Part shown: positions 28,699-38,125 of the stretch, piece after piece | Layout: each line of letters begins with the position of its first letter | How positions within the stretch are numbered: position 1 is the first letter of the stretch | Origin: Herbiconiux sp. SALV-R1 | GTDB lineage: Bacteria; Actinomycetota; Actinomycetes; Actinomycetales; Microbacteriaceae | Assembly: GCF_013113715.1 (NCBI RefSeq) | Contig: NZ_CP053344.1 | Coordinates: 744,001 to 808,000, forward strand | Direction of reading: 5' to 3' | Length of the DNA stretch: 64,000 nucleotides | The notes under the pieces: generated by a model | Databases searched by the model: none | What the model saw: the letters and a program-made list of their open reading frames with translations, nothing else | Told to the model about the DNA's origin: nothing | Position numbers and translations under genes: made by a program

Positions 28699-30141
28699 GT
28701 GACCGACCCCCACCTCGCCATCGTCGTCCTCGCCGCAGGCCAGGGCACTCGCATGAAGTCGCAGACCCCGAAGCTGCTGCACGAGATCGCGGGCGTCCCG
28801 CTCATCGGCCACGTGCTCGCCACCGCCGGCGAGATGGACGCCGCCTACACGGTGAGCGTGGTGCGCCACGAGCGCGACCGCGTGGTCGAGGTGATCGAAG
28901 ACCACTTCCCGTCGTCGATCATCGCCGACCAGGACGAGGTCGCCGGCACGGGCCGCGCGGTCGAGCAGGCCATCGCCGCGCTCCCCGCCGACTTCGAGGG
29001 CGACGTGCTCGTCGTCTCGGGCGACGTGCCCCTCCTCGACGCAGACACCCTCCGCGGCCTGGTCGCCGAGCACCGCGCGAGCGCTGCCTCCGCCACCCTG
29101 CTGAGCGCCGTGCTCGACGACGCGACGGGTTACGGGCGCATCGTGCGCGGCGACGGGGGTCTCCTCGACCGCATCGTCGAGCACAAAGACGCGAACGACT
29201 CCGAGCTCGCCATCCGCGAGATCAACGCCGGCGTCTACGTCTTCGGGCTCGCCGAGCTGCGCGACCAGCTCGCGCAGGTGAGCACCGACAACGCCCAGGG
29301 CGAGAAGTACCTCACCGACGTCATCGGTCTGCTCCGTCGGGCCGGGTCGGATGTCGCGGCCGTGCCGGTCTCCGAGCCGTGGCTCGTCGCCGGCATCAAC
29401 GACCGCGCCCAGCTGAGCGAGGCCGCCGCCAAGCTCAACGCCCTCATCGTGCGCGGCTGGCAGCTGAACGGCGTCACCGTCGTCGACCCCGCCACCACCT
29501 GGATCGACCTCAAGGCGAGCTTCGAGACCGACGTCACCCTGCTCCCCGGCACCCAGATCAAGGGCGCGACGAGCATCGCGCGCGGCGCGGTCGTCGGCCC
29601 CGACACCACCCTCGTCGACTGCGAGGTGGGGGAGGGTGCCGAGGTGAAGCGCACCGACGCGACGCTCTCGGTGATCGGTGCCGGAGCATCCGTCGGCCCC
29701 TTCGCCTTCCTGCGGCCGAACACGGTGCTCGACGCCGACGGCAAGATCGGCACCTTCGTCGAGACCAAGAACTCGCACATCGGCGCCGGGTCGAAGGTGC
29801 CGCACCTGTCGTACATCGGCGACACCGAGGTCGGCGTCGGCTCGAACGTGGGCGCCGGCACCATCACCGCCAACTACGACGGGGTGAACAAGCACCGCAC
29901 CCGGGTGGGGTCGCACGTGCGCACCGGCTCGCACAACGTCTTCGTCGCCCCGGTTAGAATCGGAGACGGCGCCTACACGGGTGCCGGAACGGTGGTCCGC
30001 AAAGACGTGCCCGCCGGTTCGCTGGCGATCAACGTGGCCCCGCAGCGCAATCTGGCGGGGTGGGTCGAGCAGAACCGTCCGGGAACGGATGCGGCTACCG
30101 CAGCGGCCGAGGCCCAGTCGGCCGAACAGATCGGAGAATAG
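28699..30141 (+). CDS. glmU: Bifunctional GlmU: GlcNAc-1-P uridyltransferase / GlcN-1-P acetyltransferase
   Basis: This 480-residue protein has the N-terminal nucleotidyltransferase motif LAAGQGTRMKSQTPKLLHEI, SGDVPLLDADTLRGL and NAGVYVFGLAEL. The C-terminal left-handed beta-helix contains GPFAFLRPNTVLDADGKIG, ETKNSHIGAGSKVPHLSYIG and NVGAGTITANYDGVNKH. It makes UDP-GlcNAc for peptidoglycan. GTG at 28699 follows aaggag. prs starts with the very next base, so the two form an operon. Confidence 0.97.
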   Translation: MTDPHLAIVVLAAGQGTRMKSQTPKLLHEIAGVPLIGHVLATAGEMDAAYTVSVVRHERDRVVEVIEDHFPSSIIADQDEVAGTGRAVEQAIAALPADFEGDVLVVSGDVPLLDADTLRGLVAEHRASAASATLLSAVLDDATGYGRIVRGDGGLLDRIVEHKDANDSELAIREINAGVYVFGLAELRDQLAQVSTDNAQGEKYLTDVIGLLRRAGSDVAAVPVSEPWLVAGINDRAQLSEAAAKLNALIVRGWQLNGVTVVDPATTWIDLKASFETDVTLLPGTQIKGATSIARGAVVGPDTTLVDCEVGEGAEVKRTDATLSVIGAGASVGPFAFLRPNTVLDADGKIGTFVETKNSHIGAGSKVPHLSYIGDTEVGVGSNVGAGTITANYDGVNKHRTRVGSHVRTGSHNVFVAPVRIGDGAYTGAGTVVRKDVPAGSLAINVAPQRNLAGWVEQNRPGTDAATAAAEAQSAEQIGE

Positions 30142-31119
30142 GTGTCCGGAATCAAGGCCAGCACGGAGAAGAGCCTCGTCGTCGTCTCGGGACGAGCGCA
30201 CCCGCAGCTGGCGGAGGACATCGCTGCCGAGCTCGGCACCACCCTGGTGGAGACCGAGGCGCGCACCTTCGCGAACGGCGAGCTGTACATCCGCTACGGC
30301 GAGAGCGTGCGCGGCAGCGACGTGTTCGTCATCCAGTCGCACACCGCCCCCATCAACGAGTGGCTCATGGAGCAGCTCATCATGGTGGATGCGCTGAAGC
30401 GGGCCTCGGCGAAGCGCATCACCGTCGTCGCGCCGTTCTACCCGTACGCCCGGCAAGACAAGAAGGGCCGTGGGCGCGAGCCCATCTCGGCCCGCCTCGT
30501 GGCCGACCTGTTCAAGGCCGCCGGCGCCGACCGCATCATGTCGGTCGACCTGCACGCCGCGCAGATCCAGGGCTTCTTCGACGGTCCCGTCGACCACCTC
30601 TTCGCCATGCCCGTGCTGCTCGAGCACATGCGCAAGTCGCTCGACCCGTCGACCCTCACGGTGGTCTCGCCCGACATGGGCCGCGTGCGCGTCGCCGACA
30701 TCTGGAGCGACAAGCTGGGGGCGCCGCTCGCGATCATCCACAAGCGTCGCGACCCTCGGGTGCCGAATCAGGTGAGCGTTCACGAGATCGTCGGTGACGT
30801 GCGTGGGCGGGTGTGCCTGCTCGTCGACGACCTCATCGACACCGGCCGCACCATCGTCGCCGCCGCCGAGGCGCTGAAGGCGAACGGGGCGACGGGAGTC
30901 GTGGTGGCGGCGACGCACGCCGTGTTCTCCGACCCGGCCACCGAGATCCTGCAGTCGCCGTTCATCGACCAGGTCGTCGTCACCGACACCCTGCCCCTTC
31001 CCGAGTCGAAGCAGTGGGACAGGCTGACCATCCTGCCCATCGCACCGCTGATCGCGCGGGCCATCAACGAGGTGTTCAGCGACGGCTCGGTCACTACCAT
31101 GTTCGACGGAGATGCATGA
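30142..31119 (+). CDS. prs: Ribose-phosphate pyrophosphokinase
   Basis: This 325-residue enzyme has RTFANGELYIRYGESVRG, PFYPYARQDKKGRGREPIS, DLHAAQIQGFFDGPVDHL and the PRPP loop LVDDLIDTGRTI. It makes PRPP for nucleotides, His and Trp. The GTG start abuts the glmU stop. glmU-prs adjacency is common across bacteria. The mycoredoxin gene begins one base after its stop. Confidence 0.97.
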   Translation: MSGIKASTEKSLVVVSGRAHPQLAEDIAAELGTTLVETEARTFANGELYIRYGESVRGSDVFVIQSHTAPINEWLMEQLIMVDALKRASAKRITVVAPFYPYARQDKKGRGREPISARLVADLFKAAGADRIMSVDLHAAQIQGFFDGPVDHLFAMPVLLEHMRKSLDPSTLTVVSPDMGRVRVADIWSDKLGAPLAIIHKRRDPRVPNQVSVHEIVGDVRGRVCLLVDDLIDTGRTIVAAAEALKANGATGVVVAATHAVFSDPATEILQSPFIDQVVVTDTLPLPESKQWDRLTILPIAPLIARAINEVFSDGSVTTMFDGDA

Positions 31120-31120
31120 C

Positions 31121-31393
31121 ATGAGCGCACCCACCCTTGAGACCTTCACCCCCGACGCCGGGGCCGTCACCATGTTCTCGACCAGCTGGTGCGGCTACTG
31201 CGCACGCCTCAAGCAGCAGCTGAAGGCCCAGGGCATCGCGTACACCGAGGTGAACATCGAGGAGGTCGAGGGCACCGCCGAGCTCGTCGCCTCGGTGAAC
31301 GGCGGCAACCAGACGGTGCCGACGCTCGTCTTCCCCGACGGCTCCACCGCGACGAACCCCTCGGCACGAGAGGTCGCCGAGCGTCTTGGCTGA
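31121..31393 (+). CDS. Mycoredoxin (glutaredoxin-like)
   Basis: This 90-residue protein has the redox motif SWCGYCARLKQQL and the TVPTLVFPDGS cis-Pro loop of the mycoredoxin-1 group. Mycoredoxins reduce mycothiol mixed disulfides in actinobacteria, so a mycothiol system is likely. I chose ATG 31121 over ATG 31112, which has no room for a ribosome binding site. Its end overlaps ftsY by 8 bp, giving a tight prs-mrx-ftsY arrangement. Confidence 0.9.
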   Translation: MSAPTLETFTPDAGAVTMFSTSWCGYCARLKQQLKAQGIAYTEVNIEEVEGTAELVASVNGGNQTVPTLVFPDGSTATNPSAREVAERLG

Positions 31394-32258
31394 ACGCAGC
31401 TGGTCGCTCTCGGGAGCGCTCCGCGGCATGTTCGCGAAGCGCACCATCGACGACGACACCTGGGACGATCTCGAGAGCGCTCTCCTCAAGGCCGACTTCG
31501 GGCCCACCGTCACCGAGGAGGTCGTCGACGACCTCCGGGCGAAGGTGCAGCGCTACTCCACCACCGACCCGCGCGACCTGCAACGGATGCTGCGCGAGAC
31601 GATGGAGGAGCGCCTCTCGAAGTACGACCCCACCCTGAAGCTCACCGAGCGCCCCGCCGTGGTGCTCGTGGTCGGGGTGAATGGCGTCGGCAAGACGACG
31701 ACGATCGGCAAGTTCGCGCGGTTCCTCCGCACCTACGACCGCTCGGTCGTGGTGGGGGCCGCCGACACGTTCCGCGCGGCGGCCGTGGAGCAGCTCGCCA
31801 CTTGGGCTGCACGCGCCGGCGTCGACATCGTGCGGCCGCAGCACGAGGGGCAAGACCCGGCGTCGGTGGCGTTCCAGACCATCGAGCGGGCCAAGGCGAA
31901 CGGCACCGAGATCGTCATCATCGACACGGCCGGCCGGCTGCAGACCAAGGGCGGGCTGATGGACGAGCTCGGCAAGATCCGCCGGGTCATCGAGAAGCAG
32001 GCGCCGGTGTCGGAGGTGCTGCTCGTGCTCGACGCCACCACGGGGCAGAACGGGCTCGCCCAGGCCGACGCGTTCATCCAGCACGCCGGAGTCACCGGCC
32101 TCGTCATCACGAAGCTCGACGGCTCGGCCAAGGCCGGCTTCGTGCTCGCGGTGCAGGAGAAGACCGGCATCCCCATCAAGCTCGTCGGCCAGGGCGAGGG
32201 CATCAACGACCTCACGGGCTTCACGCCCCACGTGTTCGCGCAGAACCTCGTCGGCTGA
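31386..32258 (+). CDS. ftsY: Signal recognition particle receptor FtsY
   Basis: This 290-residue SRP-type GTPase has G1 VNGVGKTTTIGKFA, ADTFRAAAVEQL, DTAGRLQTKGGLM and TKLDGSAKAG. It has only the N and G domains; the acidic A domain common in longer FtsY is absent. The start is TTG at 31386, inside the end of the mycoredoxin gene. The partner Ffh is in this window 10 kb away. I infer membrane docking of ribosome-nascent chains to the Sec translocon. Confidence 0.96.
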   Translation: MAERSWSLSGALRGMFAKRTIDDDTWDDLESALLKADFGPTVTEEVVDDLRAKVQRYSTTDPRDLQRMLRETMEERLSKYDPTLKLTERPAVVLVVGVNGVGKTTTIGKFARFLRTYDRSVVVGAADTFRAAAVEQLATWAARAGVDIVRPQHEGQDPASVAFQTIERAKANGTEIVIIDTAGRLQTKGGLMDELGKIRRVIEKQAPVSEVLLVLDATTGQNGLAQADAFIQHAGVTGLVITKLDGSAKAGFVLAVQEKTGIPIKLVGQGEGINDLTGFTPHVFAQNLVG

Positions 32259-32348
32259 CCCGGCGCGCCGCCGCGGCGGTGGCGCTGCAGCGCTGCGGCG
32301 CGCCGCGCGGTGCCCGATTCCGACGTGGATGGACATCCGCAGCTCCCA

Positions 32349-32402
32349 CGGAAGCGGATGGAGCCTCAGGCGGTTTCCGCCGCCCGCCTCCATCCGTTTC
32401 GG
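32349..32402. repeat. Inverted repeat in the ftsY / hydrolase gap
   Basis: Arms cggaagcggatggag (32349-32363) and ctccatccgtttcgg (32388-32402) pair with one mismatch. They lie between the convergent ftsY and hydrolase genes. The rest of this 312-bp gap (32259-32570) is GC-rich with small palindromes such as cggcgcgccg and shows no gene. The repeat may terminate both genes. Confidence 0.6.
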
Positions 32403-32570
32403 GTGAACGTCTCCACCCGTACCTCCCTCCGGCTCCGCCGCCCCCGCGTCCGAAGTCGATGGAATCGTGAGGGCCTGACGGAACTGGGTGGAGTTTCGGC
32501 GGTGTGTCGCAGTGGAACTCCATCGAGTTCGGGGTGCGGGTGCCACCGCAGCAGCCGCGGCAGCCGCGGG

Positions 32571-33389
32571 TCAGGGGGCGGCGTCGACGGCGGCGAAGAA
32601 GGTGCGGAGTGCCGGGGCCACCTCGGGGCGGCGCGGGGTGGTGCCATGGTCGGCGCCCTCGAGGAGGAGGAGCTGCGCGGTCGGCAGCAGAGCACGCACG
32701 TGCTCGGCGGCCGCGAGGCGCGGGTGGTCGCGGGTGCCCGCCACGAGCAGCACCGGCATCGGGAACGCGGCGATCGCCGCATCGTCGACCCGCTCGGCCG
32801 CCTCGGCCGCGCGCATGTAGGAGGCGAGGGCGGCGGCGTCGTTCGCGAGGAACGCGCCGCGCGTGGCGGGGTCGACCTCGCGGCCGGATGCTGCAGCCCA
32901 CTCCTCGAGGAAGAGCTCGACCCCACCGCGCTCGAGCGCGTCGATGCTGCCGGGGAAGAACACTCGGTCGAACACGCCCACGCCGGTGCCGGGCGCTCCG
33001 GCGATGCTCGCGAAGCTCGCCAGGCGCTGCGGATGCTCGGCCGCCAACGAGAACCCCAGTCGCCCCCCGAGGGAGTAGCCCGCGTAGTGAACGCGATCGA
33101 GTTCGAGGGTATCGAGCAGCGCCACGACGTCGTCGACGAAGCGCTGCATCGCGTAGTCGTCGACTCCGTACGGCTTGTCGCTGCGCCCGTGCCCACGCAG
33201 GTCGACGGTGACGACCGGTCTGTCGACGGCGAGTTCGCGGAGGTACCCGAAGCCGCGCCAGATGGCCTGCGAGAGCGCGGTGCCGTGCACGAGCAGGGCG
33301 GGAGGTGCGGTGGCGCCCGACGGGGTCGAGGCCGCCGTCCTGCGGTAGGCGATCCGGATGCCGCCGGTGGAAGAGCTGACGAAGTCCAT
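32571..33389 (-). CDS. Alpha/beta hydrolase
   Basis: This 272-residue hydrolase has the oxyanion motif LLVHGTALSQAIWRG, VDLRGHGRSDKPYG, the nucleophile elbow YAGYSLGGRLGFSLA (Ser), VAGTRDHPRL and a late GADHGTTP histidine. Bulky side: it resembles haloperoxidase/3-oxoadipate enol-lactonase-type enzymes; the exact substrate is unknown. ATG at 33389 follows gggaggtg. It is divergent from a small membrane protein gene. Confidence 0.87.
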   Translation of the reverse strand: MDFVSSSTGGIRIAYRRTAASTPSGATAPPALLVHGTALSQAIWRGFGYLRELAVDRPVVTVDLRGHGRSDKPYGVDDYAMQRFVDDVVALLDTLELDRVHYAGYSLGGRLGFSLAAEHPQRLASFASIAGAPGTGVGVFDRVFFPGSIDALERGGVELFLEEWAAASGREVDPATRGAFLANDAAALASYMRAAEAAERVDDAAIAAFPMPVLLVAGTRDHPRLAAAEHVRALLPTAQLLLLEGADHGTTPRRPEVAPALRTFFAAVDAAP

Positions 33390-33499
33390 CACCTCCCACG
33401 CTACTGCGTGCCGCTCAGCCTGGCGCACGCCACTGGTGCCGTATTGGCATCTTGATGTGGACCCTTTAGAACCGGCAAAGTAGAGCCAATCGGTGACCC

Positions 33500-33511
33500 G
33501 ATGACGTCATC
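33500..33511. promoter_or_regulatory. Palindrome gatgacgtcatc (possible operator)
   Basis: A perfect 12-bp palindrome lies in the 159-bp divergent gap between the hydrolase and the 49-residue protein. Flanking it, gtattggcat (33441-33450) and atgccaatac (33525-33534) form a second, widely spaced inverted repeat. The regulator is unknown. Confidence 0.45.
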
Positions 33512-33548
33512 ATCAGTCCACGCAATGCCAATACTCCCGGAGGTGCCC

Positions 33549-33698
33549 ATGGTTCTCATGCTGATCGTTCTCGCGTTCGCGGCGGTGCTCGGAGTCATCG
33601 CCACCGTCGTCGACCTGGCCCGTGACGGCTACCGGCCGCGCGCGGTGAAAGCCACTGACGGCATCCGCGATCCGTTCGCCGAGGAGGCCCAGTTCTGA
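33549..33698 (+). CDS. Small single-pass membrane protein, 49 residues
   Basis: The protein starts MVLMLIVLAFAAVLGVIA, a membrane helix, followed by a short cytoplasmic tail (DLARDGYRPRAVKATDGIRD). ATG at 33549 has ggaggt 7 nt upstream. A strong hairpin follows the stop. I recognise no family. The good ribosome binding site, membrane helix and terminator together support a real gene. Confidence 0.6.
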   Translation: MVLMLIVLAFAAVLGVIATVVDLARDGYRPRAVKATDGIRDPFAEEAQF

Positions 33699-33724
33699 CT
33701 CACCCACCACCCCGGGAACACGGG

Positions 33725-33766
33725 AGAGGCCGGTCGCTCCGACTGTTCGGAGAGCGACCGGTCTCT
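33725..33766. terminator. Bidirectional terminator between small membrane protein and araA
   Basis: A stem of about 18 bp with a 2-nt bulge joins agaggccggtcgct to agcgaccggtctct around loop ctgt. It is flanked by short T/A-poor ends. It is positioned between two convergent stops. Confidence 0.75.
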
Positions 33767-33790
33767 GTGCTTCGCAGCCGGGCCCGGCGC

Positions 33791-35317
33791 CTAGAGGCCC
33801 TGGGCGAGCCGGTAGTAGGCCTGGTTCCAGCGCACCTCGTTGGCGAAGCCGCGCAGGGTGGTGTCGGCGTCGATGCGGAGCAGCTCGGTGCGGGCGATGG
33901 CGGCGAAGTCTTCGAAGACCTCGATGCCGACGGCGGTCGACATCACCGTGTGGTGGGCGGCGCCGGCGGTCAGCCAGGCGGCGGCCGAGGTCGCGAAGTC
34001 GGGTGCCGGGCGCCAGACGGCGCGACCCACGGGCAGGTGGGGGAGCGCCGCGCGCGGCTCGACGACCTCGACCACGTTCGCCACCAGGCGGAAGCGGTCG
34101 CGCAGGTCGCTCATGGCGACTACGACGGCGGGGCCGGGGTCGGCCGTGAACACGAGTCGCACGGGGTCGTCTTTGCCGCCGATGCCGAGCGGGTGGATCT
34201 CGAGGCTCGGCTTGGCCGAGGTGAGCGAGGGGCTCACCTCGAGCATGTGGGCGCCGAGGATGGTCTCGGCTCCGGGGACGAGGTCGTAGGTGTAGTCCTC
34301 CATGAGGCTGGCACCGCCGGGGAGGCCGGCGCCCATCACGTTCGCGGCGCGAACGAGGATGGCCGTCTTCCAGTCGCCCTCGGCGCCGAAGCCGTAGCCC
34401 TCGGCCATGAGGCGCTGCACCGCGAGGCCCGGCAGCTGCTTCAGTGCACCGAGGTCTTCGAAGCTCGTGGTGAAGGCGCCGAAGCCACCCTCCTCGAGGA
34501 AGGAGCGCAGCCCGATCTCGATGGCGGCGCCGTCGCGCAGCGACTGGTGGCGATCGCCGCCCTTGCGCAGCTCGGGCACCACGTCGTAGAGCTCTTCGTA
34601 CTCGGCCACCAGCGCGTCGATCTCCGACTCCGGGGCGGCGGCCACCGCATCCGCCAGCTCGTTCACACCCCAGGTGTTGACCTGTACGCCGAACTTCAGC
34701 TCGGCTTCGGTCTTGTCGCCCTCGGTCACCGCCACGTAGCGCATGTTGTCGCCGAAGCGGGCGAGCTTGAGCGTCTTCACGGCCTGCCAGCCGGCAGCCG
34801 CGCGCGCCCACTCGCCGATCTTCGACTGCACCTCGGGGTTGGACGCGTGACCGACGACGGTCTTGCGGGCGACGCCCAGGCGAGTCTGGATGTACCCGAA
34901 CTCGCGGTCGCCGTGCGCCGCCTGGTTGAGGTTCATGAAGTCGAAGTCGATCTCGGCGTAGGGGAGCTCGACGTTGGCCTGTGTGTGCAGGTGCAGCAAC
35001 GGCTTCTGCAGGGCATCGAGGCCGGCGATCCACATCTTCGCCGGGCTGAAGGTGTGCATCCAGGCGATGACGCCGATGACCGAGTCGTCGGCGTTGACGT
35101 CGAGGGCGGCGCGGCGGATCGACTCGGAGTCTTTCAGCACCGGCTTCCAGACGATCTTCACCGGAATGCCGGAGGCGGCCTCGAGGGTGGCTGCGATCTC
35201 CTGCGACTGCTCGGCGACCTGGCGGAGGGTCTCCTCGCCGTAGAGGTTCTGGCTGCCGGTGAAGAACCAGATCTCATAGGGGTCGAGGGAGGTGGAGAGA
35301 GGAGTGCGAGTGCTCAA
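33791..35317 (-). CDS. araA: L-arabinose isomerase
   Basis: This 508-residue protein shows the family start [20 protein letters not shown], then [51 protein letters not shown] and [16 protein letters not shown]. It converts L-arabinose to L-ribulose in the cytoplasm with Mn2+. TTG at 35317 overlaps the araD stop by 4 bp. It is the last gene of the araB-araD-araA operon. Confidence 0.97.
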   Translation of the reverse strand: MSTRTPLSTSLDPYEIWFFTGSQNLYGEETLRQVAEQSQEIAATLEAASGIPVKIVWKPVLKDSESIRRAALDVNADDSVIGVIAWMHTFSPAKMWIAGLDALQKPLLHLHTQANVELPYAEIDFDFMNLNQAAHGDREFGYIQTRLGVARKTVVGHASNPEVQSKIGEWARAAAGWQAVKTLKLARFGDNMRYVAVTEGDKTEAELKFGVQVNTWGVNELADAVAAAPESEIDALVAEYEELYDVVPELRKGGDRHQSLRDGAAIEIGLRSFLEEGGFGAFTTSFEDLGALKQLPGLAVQRLMAEGYGFGAEGDWKTAILVRAANVMGAGLPGGASLMEDYTYDLVPGAETILGAHMLEVSPSLTSAKPSLEIHPLGIGGKDDPVRLVFTADPGPAVVVAMSDLRDRFRLVANVVEVVEPRAALPHLPVGRAVWRPAPDFATSAAAWLTAGAAHHTVMSTAVGIEVFEDFAAIARTELLRIDADTTLRGFANEVRWNQAYYRLAQGL

Positions 35318-36039
35318 TTCAGGGATCCTGTCGGGTTCTGTCCGTAGACGTTCTGGTAGCGGTCGAAGAGGGCGTCGATGGCCTCGGGGGCGATCGGCTG
35401 GGGGGTGCCGAGCTGGCGGGAGAAGTGCACGGTGCGGGCGACGTCTTCGACCATGACTGCGGCTTTCACGGCGTCGCGCGCGTCTTTGCCGATGGTGAAC
35501 GGGCCGTGGTTCTTCATGAGCACCGCGCGGGAGCGGTGGCCCTGCAGGGTCTCGACGATGCCACGGCCGATGGAGTCGTCACCGATGATGGCGAACGGAC
35601 CGATGGGCACCTCGCCACCGAACTCGTCGGCCATGGCGGTGGTGACGCACGGGATCGGCTCGCCGAGCGCTGCCCACGCCACGGCGTAGGGGGAGTGGGT
35701 GTGCACGACGCCTCCCACGTCGGGCATGTTGCGGTAGACGTAGGCGTGCGCGGCGGTGTCGCTCGAGGGTGAGCGGTCGGAGCCGGGGGTGCCGGGCACG
35801 ACGTTACCGTCGAGGTCGCAGAGGATCATGTTGTCGGCAGCGAGGTCGTCGTAGTCGACGCCCGAGGGCTTGATGACGAAGAGGTCGGCGCCGGGCACGC
35901 GGCCCGAGATGTTGCCGCCCGTCCACACCACGAGGCCGTAGCGGGTGAGCTGGGCGTGAAGTGCCGCGACCTCGGCGCGGAGGCGCGCGATGGTCTCCTC
36001 GAGGTGGGCGGGTACGGCGGGTGGCTCCGTGGCTGTCAC
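35314..36039 (-). CDS. araD: L-ribulose-5-phosphate 4-epimerase
   Basis: This 241-residue class II aldolase-fold enzyme has [20 protein letters not shown], the zinc site [12 protein letters not shown] and [10 protein letters not shown]. It converts L-ribulose-5-P to D-xylulose-5-P, the last step of arabinose entry to the pentose phosphate pathway. The GTG start at 36039 has aggaagg upstream. A 279-bp gap separates it from araB. Confidence 0.96.
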   Translation of the reverse strand: MTATEPPAVPAHLEETIARLRAEVAALHAQLTRYGLVVWTGGNISGRVPGADLFVIKPSGVDYDDLAADNMILCDLDGNVVPGTPGSDRSPSSDTAAHAYVYRNMPDVGGVVHTHSPYAVAWAALGEPIPCVTTAMADEFGGEVPIGPFAIIGDDSIGRGIVETLQGHRSRAVLMKNHGPFTIGKDARDAVKAAVMVEDVARTVHFSRQLGTPQPIAPEAIDALFDRYQNVYGQNPTGSLN

Positions 36040-36318
36040 GGTGTCTGTCCTTCCTGCTGGGCGGATGCTGTCGCTCGGTGAGCGGGATCTGCGGTGTCAT
36101 GGGCGGCCGGGTGGGGCTGGAGGTGTCGTGGAATCGGGCGGATGCGCTGGTTCGGCGAGGCGGGCGGTGCCGTGGCCTCGAGCTGATGCTCTAGCTGGGC
36201 GGGGGTGTCGGTGCGAGATCGAGAGGGTCGTGGTGGCGGAAAGGGGGCGGATGCTGTCGCTGGGTCGGCAGGGCGTGTGCTGTCGTGGGCGGCTGGGTGG
36301 GGATGCGGTCGGGGTCGC
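36040..36318. repeat. araB-araD gap with imperfect direct repeats
   Basis: Two related segments of about 58 bp, at roughly 36059-36117 and 36244-36302, both begin gggcggatgctgtcgct and end in gggcggc[c/t]gggtgggg. A shorter related piece starts near 36133. No reading frame with a recognisable product is present. Such a gap is long for an operon. Confidence 0.6.
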
Positions 36319-37962
36319 TCAGGCGAGGTTCTCGACGGCGGCGCGTTCGACGGTGAGCCCTGCGCGGTAGCGCTCGAGGTAGGCGGCGAAGCCCGCGACG
36401 TCGCTCTCGAGCGGGTCGGCGGTGGAGAACTCGGCCCCGGCGAACACGATGTCGTCGAGGTAGGCGCCGAGCTGGAGGTCGTCGCCGGCCTGCTCGCGTG
36501 CCCGGAGGAAGGAGGCGAGCACCGCGATGCCCCAGGCGCCGCCCTCGGAGGCGGTAGCGGCGACCGCGACGGGGGCGTCGAGTGCTCCGGCGAGGAAGCG
36601 CTGCGCGACTCCCGCCGTGCGGAACATGCCCCCGTGGGCGAACATGCGGTCGAGCTCCACGCCCTCGTCGCTCAGCACGCGCATGCCGAGGCTCAGCGTG
36701 CCGAAGACGCCGTAGAGCTGTGCGCGCACGAAGTTCGGGAGTGTGAGCCTGCTGTCGGGACTGCGTACGACGAGCGGGCGCCCCTCGTCGAGCCCGGCGA
36801 TGGGCTCGCCCGCGAGGTGGTTGTAGGCGAGCAGCCCGCCGGCGTCGGCTTCGCCCTCGAGGGCTGCGCCGAACAGGGCGTCGAACACGGCGTCGGAGTC
36901 GAGCGGGGTGCCTGCCGCGGCCGAGAAGGCGCCGAACAGGCCGGCCCAGGCGGCGAGCTCGCTCGCGCCGTTGTTGCAGTGCACCATCGCCACCGTGTCG
37001 CCCGCGGGCGTGGTGACCAGGTCGAGCTCGTGGTGGAGGCCGCCCAGCGGCCGTTCGAGCACGACCATGGCGAAGATGCTGGTGCCCGCGCTGACGTTGC
37101 CGGTGCGGGGAGCCACGGCGTCGGTGGCGACCATGCCGGTGCCGGCGTCGCCCTCGGGCGGGCAGAACGGGATGCCCGGGGCGAGCGCGCCCGTGGGGTC
37201 GAGGAGCGCCGCACCCTCCGCGGTGAGTTCTCCGGCGGCTTCGCCCGCCACGAGCACCTCGGGCAGGACGGCGGTGAGGTCGATGCCCGCGGCGCGGGGC
37301 GTGGGGAGCCCGGCGTAGCGCTCGAGCAGGATCGCGTCGTAGTCGCGGGTGGAGGAGTCGATGGGGAACATGCCCGAGGCGTCGCCCACGCCGAGCACCC
37401 GGCGGCCGGTGAGCTTCCAGTGCACGTACCCGGCGAGGGTCGTGACGAAGTCGACCTGGCCGACGTGCGGCTCGGCGTCGACGACGGCCTGGTGCAGGTG
37501 CGCGATCGACCAGCGCAGCGGGATGTTCACGCCGAACAGCTCCGTGAGCTCGGCGGCCGCGACACCCGTGGTGGTGTTGCGCCAGGTGCGGAAGGGGACG
37601 AGCAGCTCACCCGCGGCGTCGAACGGCAGGTAGCCGTGCATCATGGCGGAGATGCCGACCGCGCCGAAGCCCTCGGGCCGCACCCCGTGGCGCTCCTCGG
37701 CGTCGGCGACGAGGGCGGCGTAGGCGGCCTGCAGCCCGGCCCAGACCTCGTCGAGCGAATACGTCCAGAGGCGGCCGACGAAGCTGTTCTCCCAGTCGTG
37801 GGAGCCGACGGCGAGCACGGTGGAGTCGTCGTCGACCAGGCAGGCCTTGATGCGGGTCGACCCGAACTCGATGCCGAGCGAGGTGCGGCGGCCGAGGATG
37901 GCGGCGGCACCTGGGCTGGTCGCCTCCGGGCTGGTCGCCTCCGGGAGGTCGGCGGGCGTCAT
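36319..37962 (-). CDS. araB: FGGY-family ribulokinase
   Basis: This 547-residue sugar kinase has the phosphate motif SLGIEFGSTRIKACLVDDD, VGISAMMHGYLPF, GVGDASGMFPID and SAGTSIFAMVV. The operon context makes it the L-ribulokinase, although its sequence is of the actinobacterial FGGY type rather than E. coli AraB. The start is ATG at 37962 after gaggagc. A short repeated PEATS block sits near the N-terminus. It is the first gene of the operon, with a palindromic operator upstream. Confidence 0.92.
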   Translation of the reverse strand: MTPADLPEATSPEATSPGAAAILGRRTSLGIEFGSTRIKACLVDDDSTVLAVGSHDWENSFVGRLWTYSLDEVWAGLQAAYAALVADAEERHGVRPEGFGAVGISAMMHGYLPFDAAGELLVPFRTWRNTTTGVAAAELTELFGVNIPLRWSIAHLHQAVVDAEPHVGQVDFVTTLAGYVHWKLTGRRVLGVGDASGMFPIDSSTRDYDAILLERYAGLPTPRAAGIDLTAVLPEVLVAGEAAGELTAEGAALLDPTGALAPGIPFCPPEGDAGTGMVATDAVAPRTGNVSAGTSIFAMVVLERPLGGLHHELDLVTTPAGDTVAMVHCNNGASELAAWAGLFGAFSAAAGTPLDSDAVFDALFGAALEGEADAGGLLAYNHLAGEPIAGLDEGRPLVVRSPDSRLTLPNFVRAQLYGVFGTLSLGMRVLSDEGVELDRMFAHGGMFRTAGVAQRFLAGALDAPVAVAATASEGGAWGIAVLASFLRAREQAGDDLQLGAYLDDIVFAGAEFSTADPLESDVAGFAAYLERYRAGLTVERAAVENLA

Positions 37963-38013
37963 GGGAGCTCCTCACTCGAGCGGGGAGCGCGTTCTCCCGA
38001 CTCGCATCACGGC

Positions 38014-38046
38014 ATTGTGATCGATCACAATTCGACGTTCAGTGTA
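38014..38046 (-). promoter_or_regulatory. araB promoter and LacI-type operator
   Basis: The perfect 18-bp palindrome attgtgatcgatcacaat occupies 38014-38031. Just upstream on the minus strand is a TACACT -10-like element (38041-38046), so the operator would cover the transcription start of araB. LacI-family proteins bind such CG-centred palindromes. The adjacent LacI gene is the obvious repressor, probably released by arabinose or a derivative (inference). Confidence 0.8.
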
Positions 38047-38125
38047 CGGCACGGTGTCACCGAGGGGAATAACCGGCGCCCGATTGTGGAGAACATCCCG
38101 TGAGGATCAGCTGGGGAGAAGTGAC

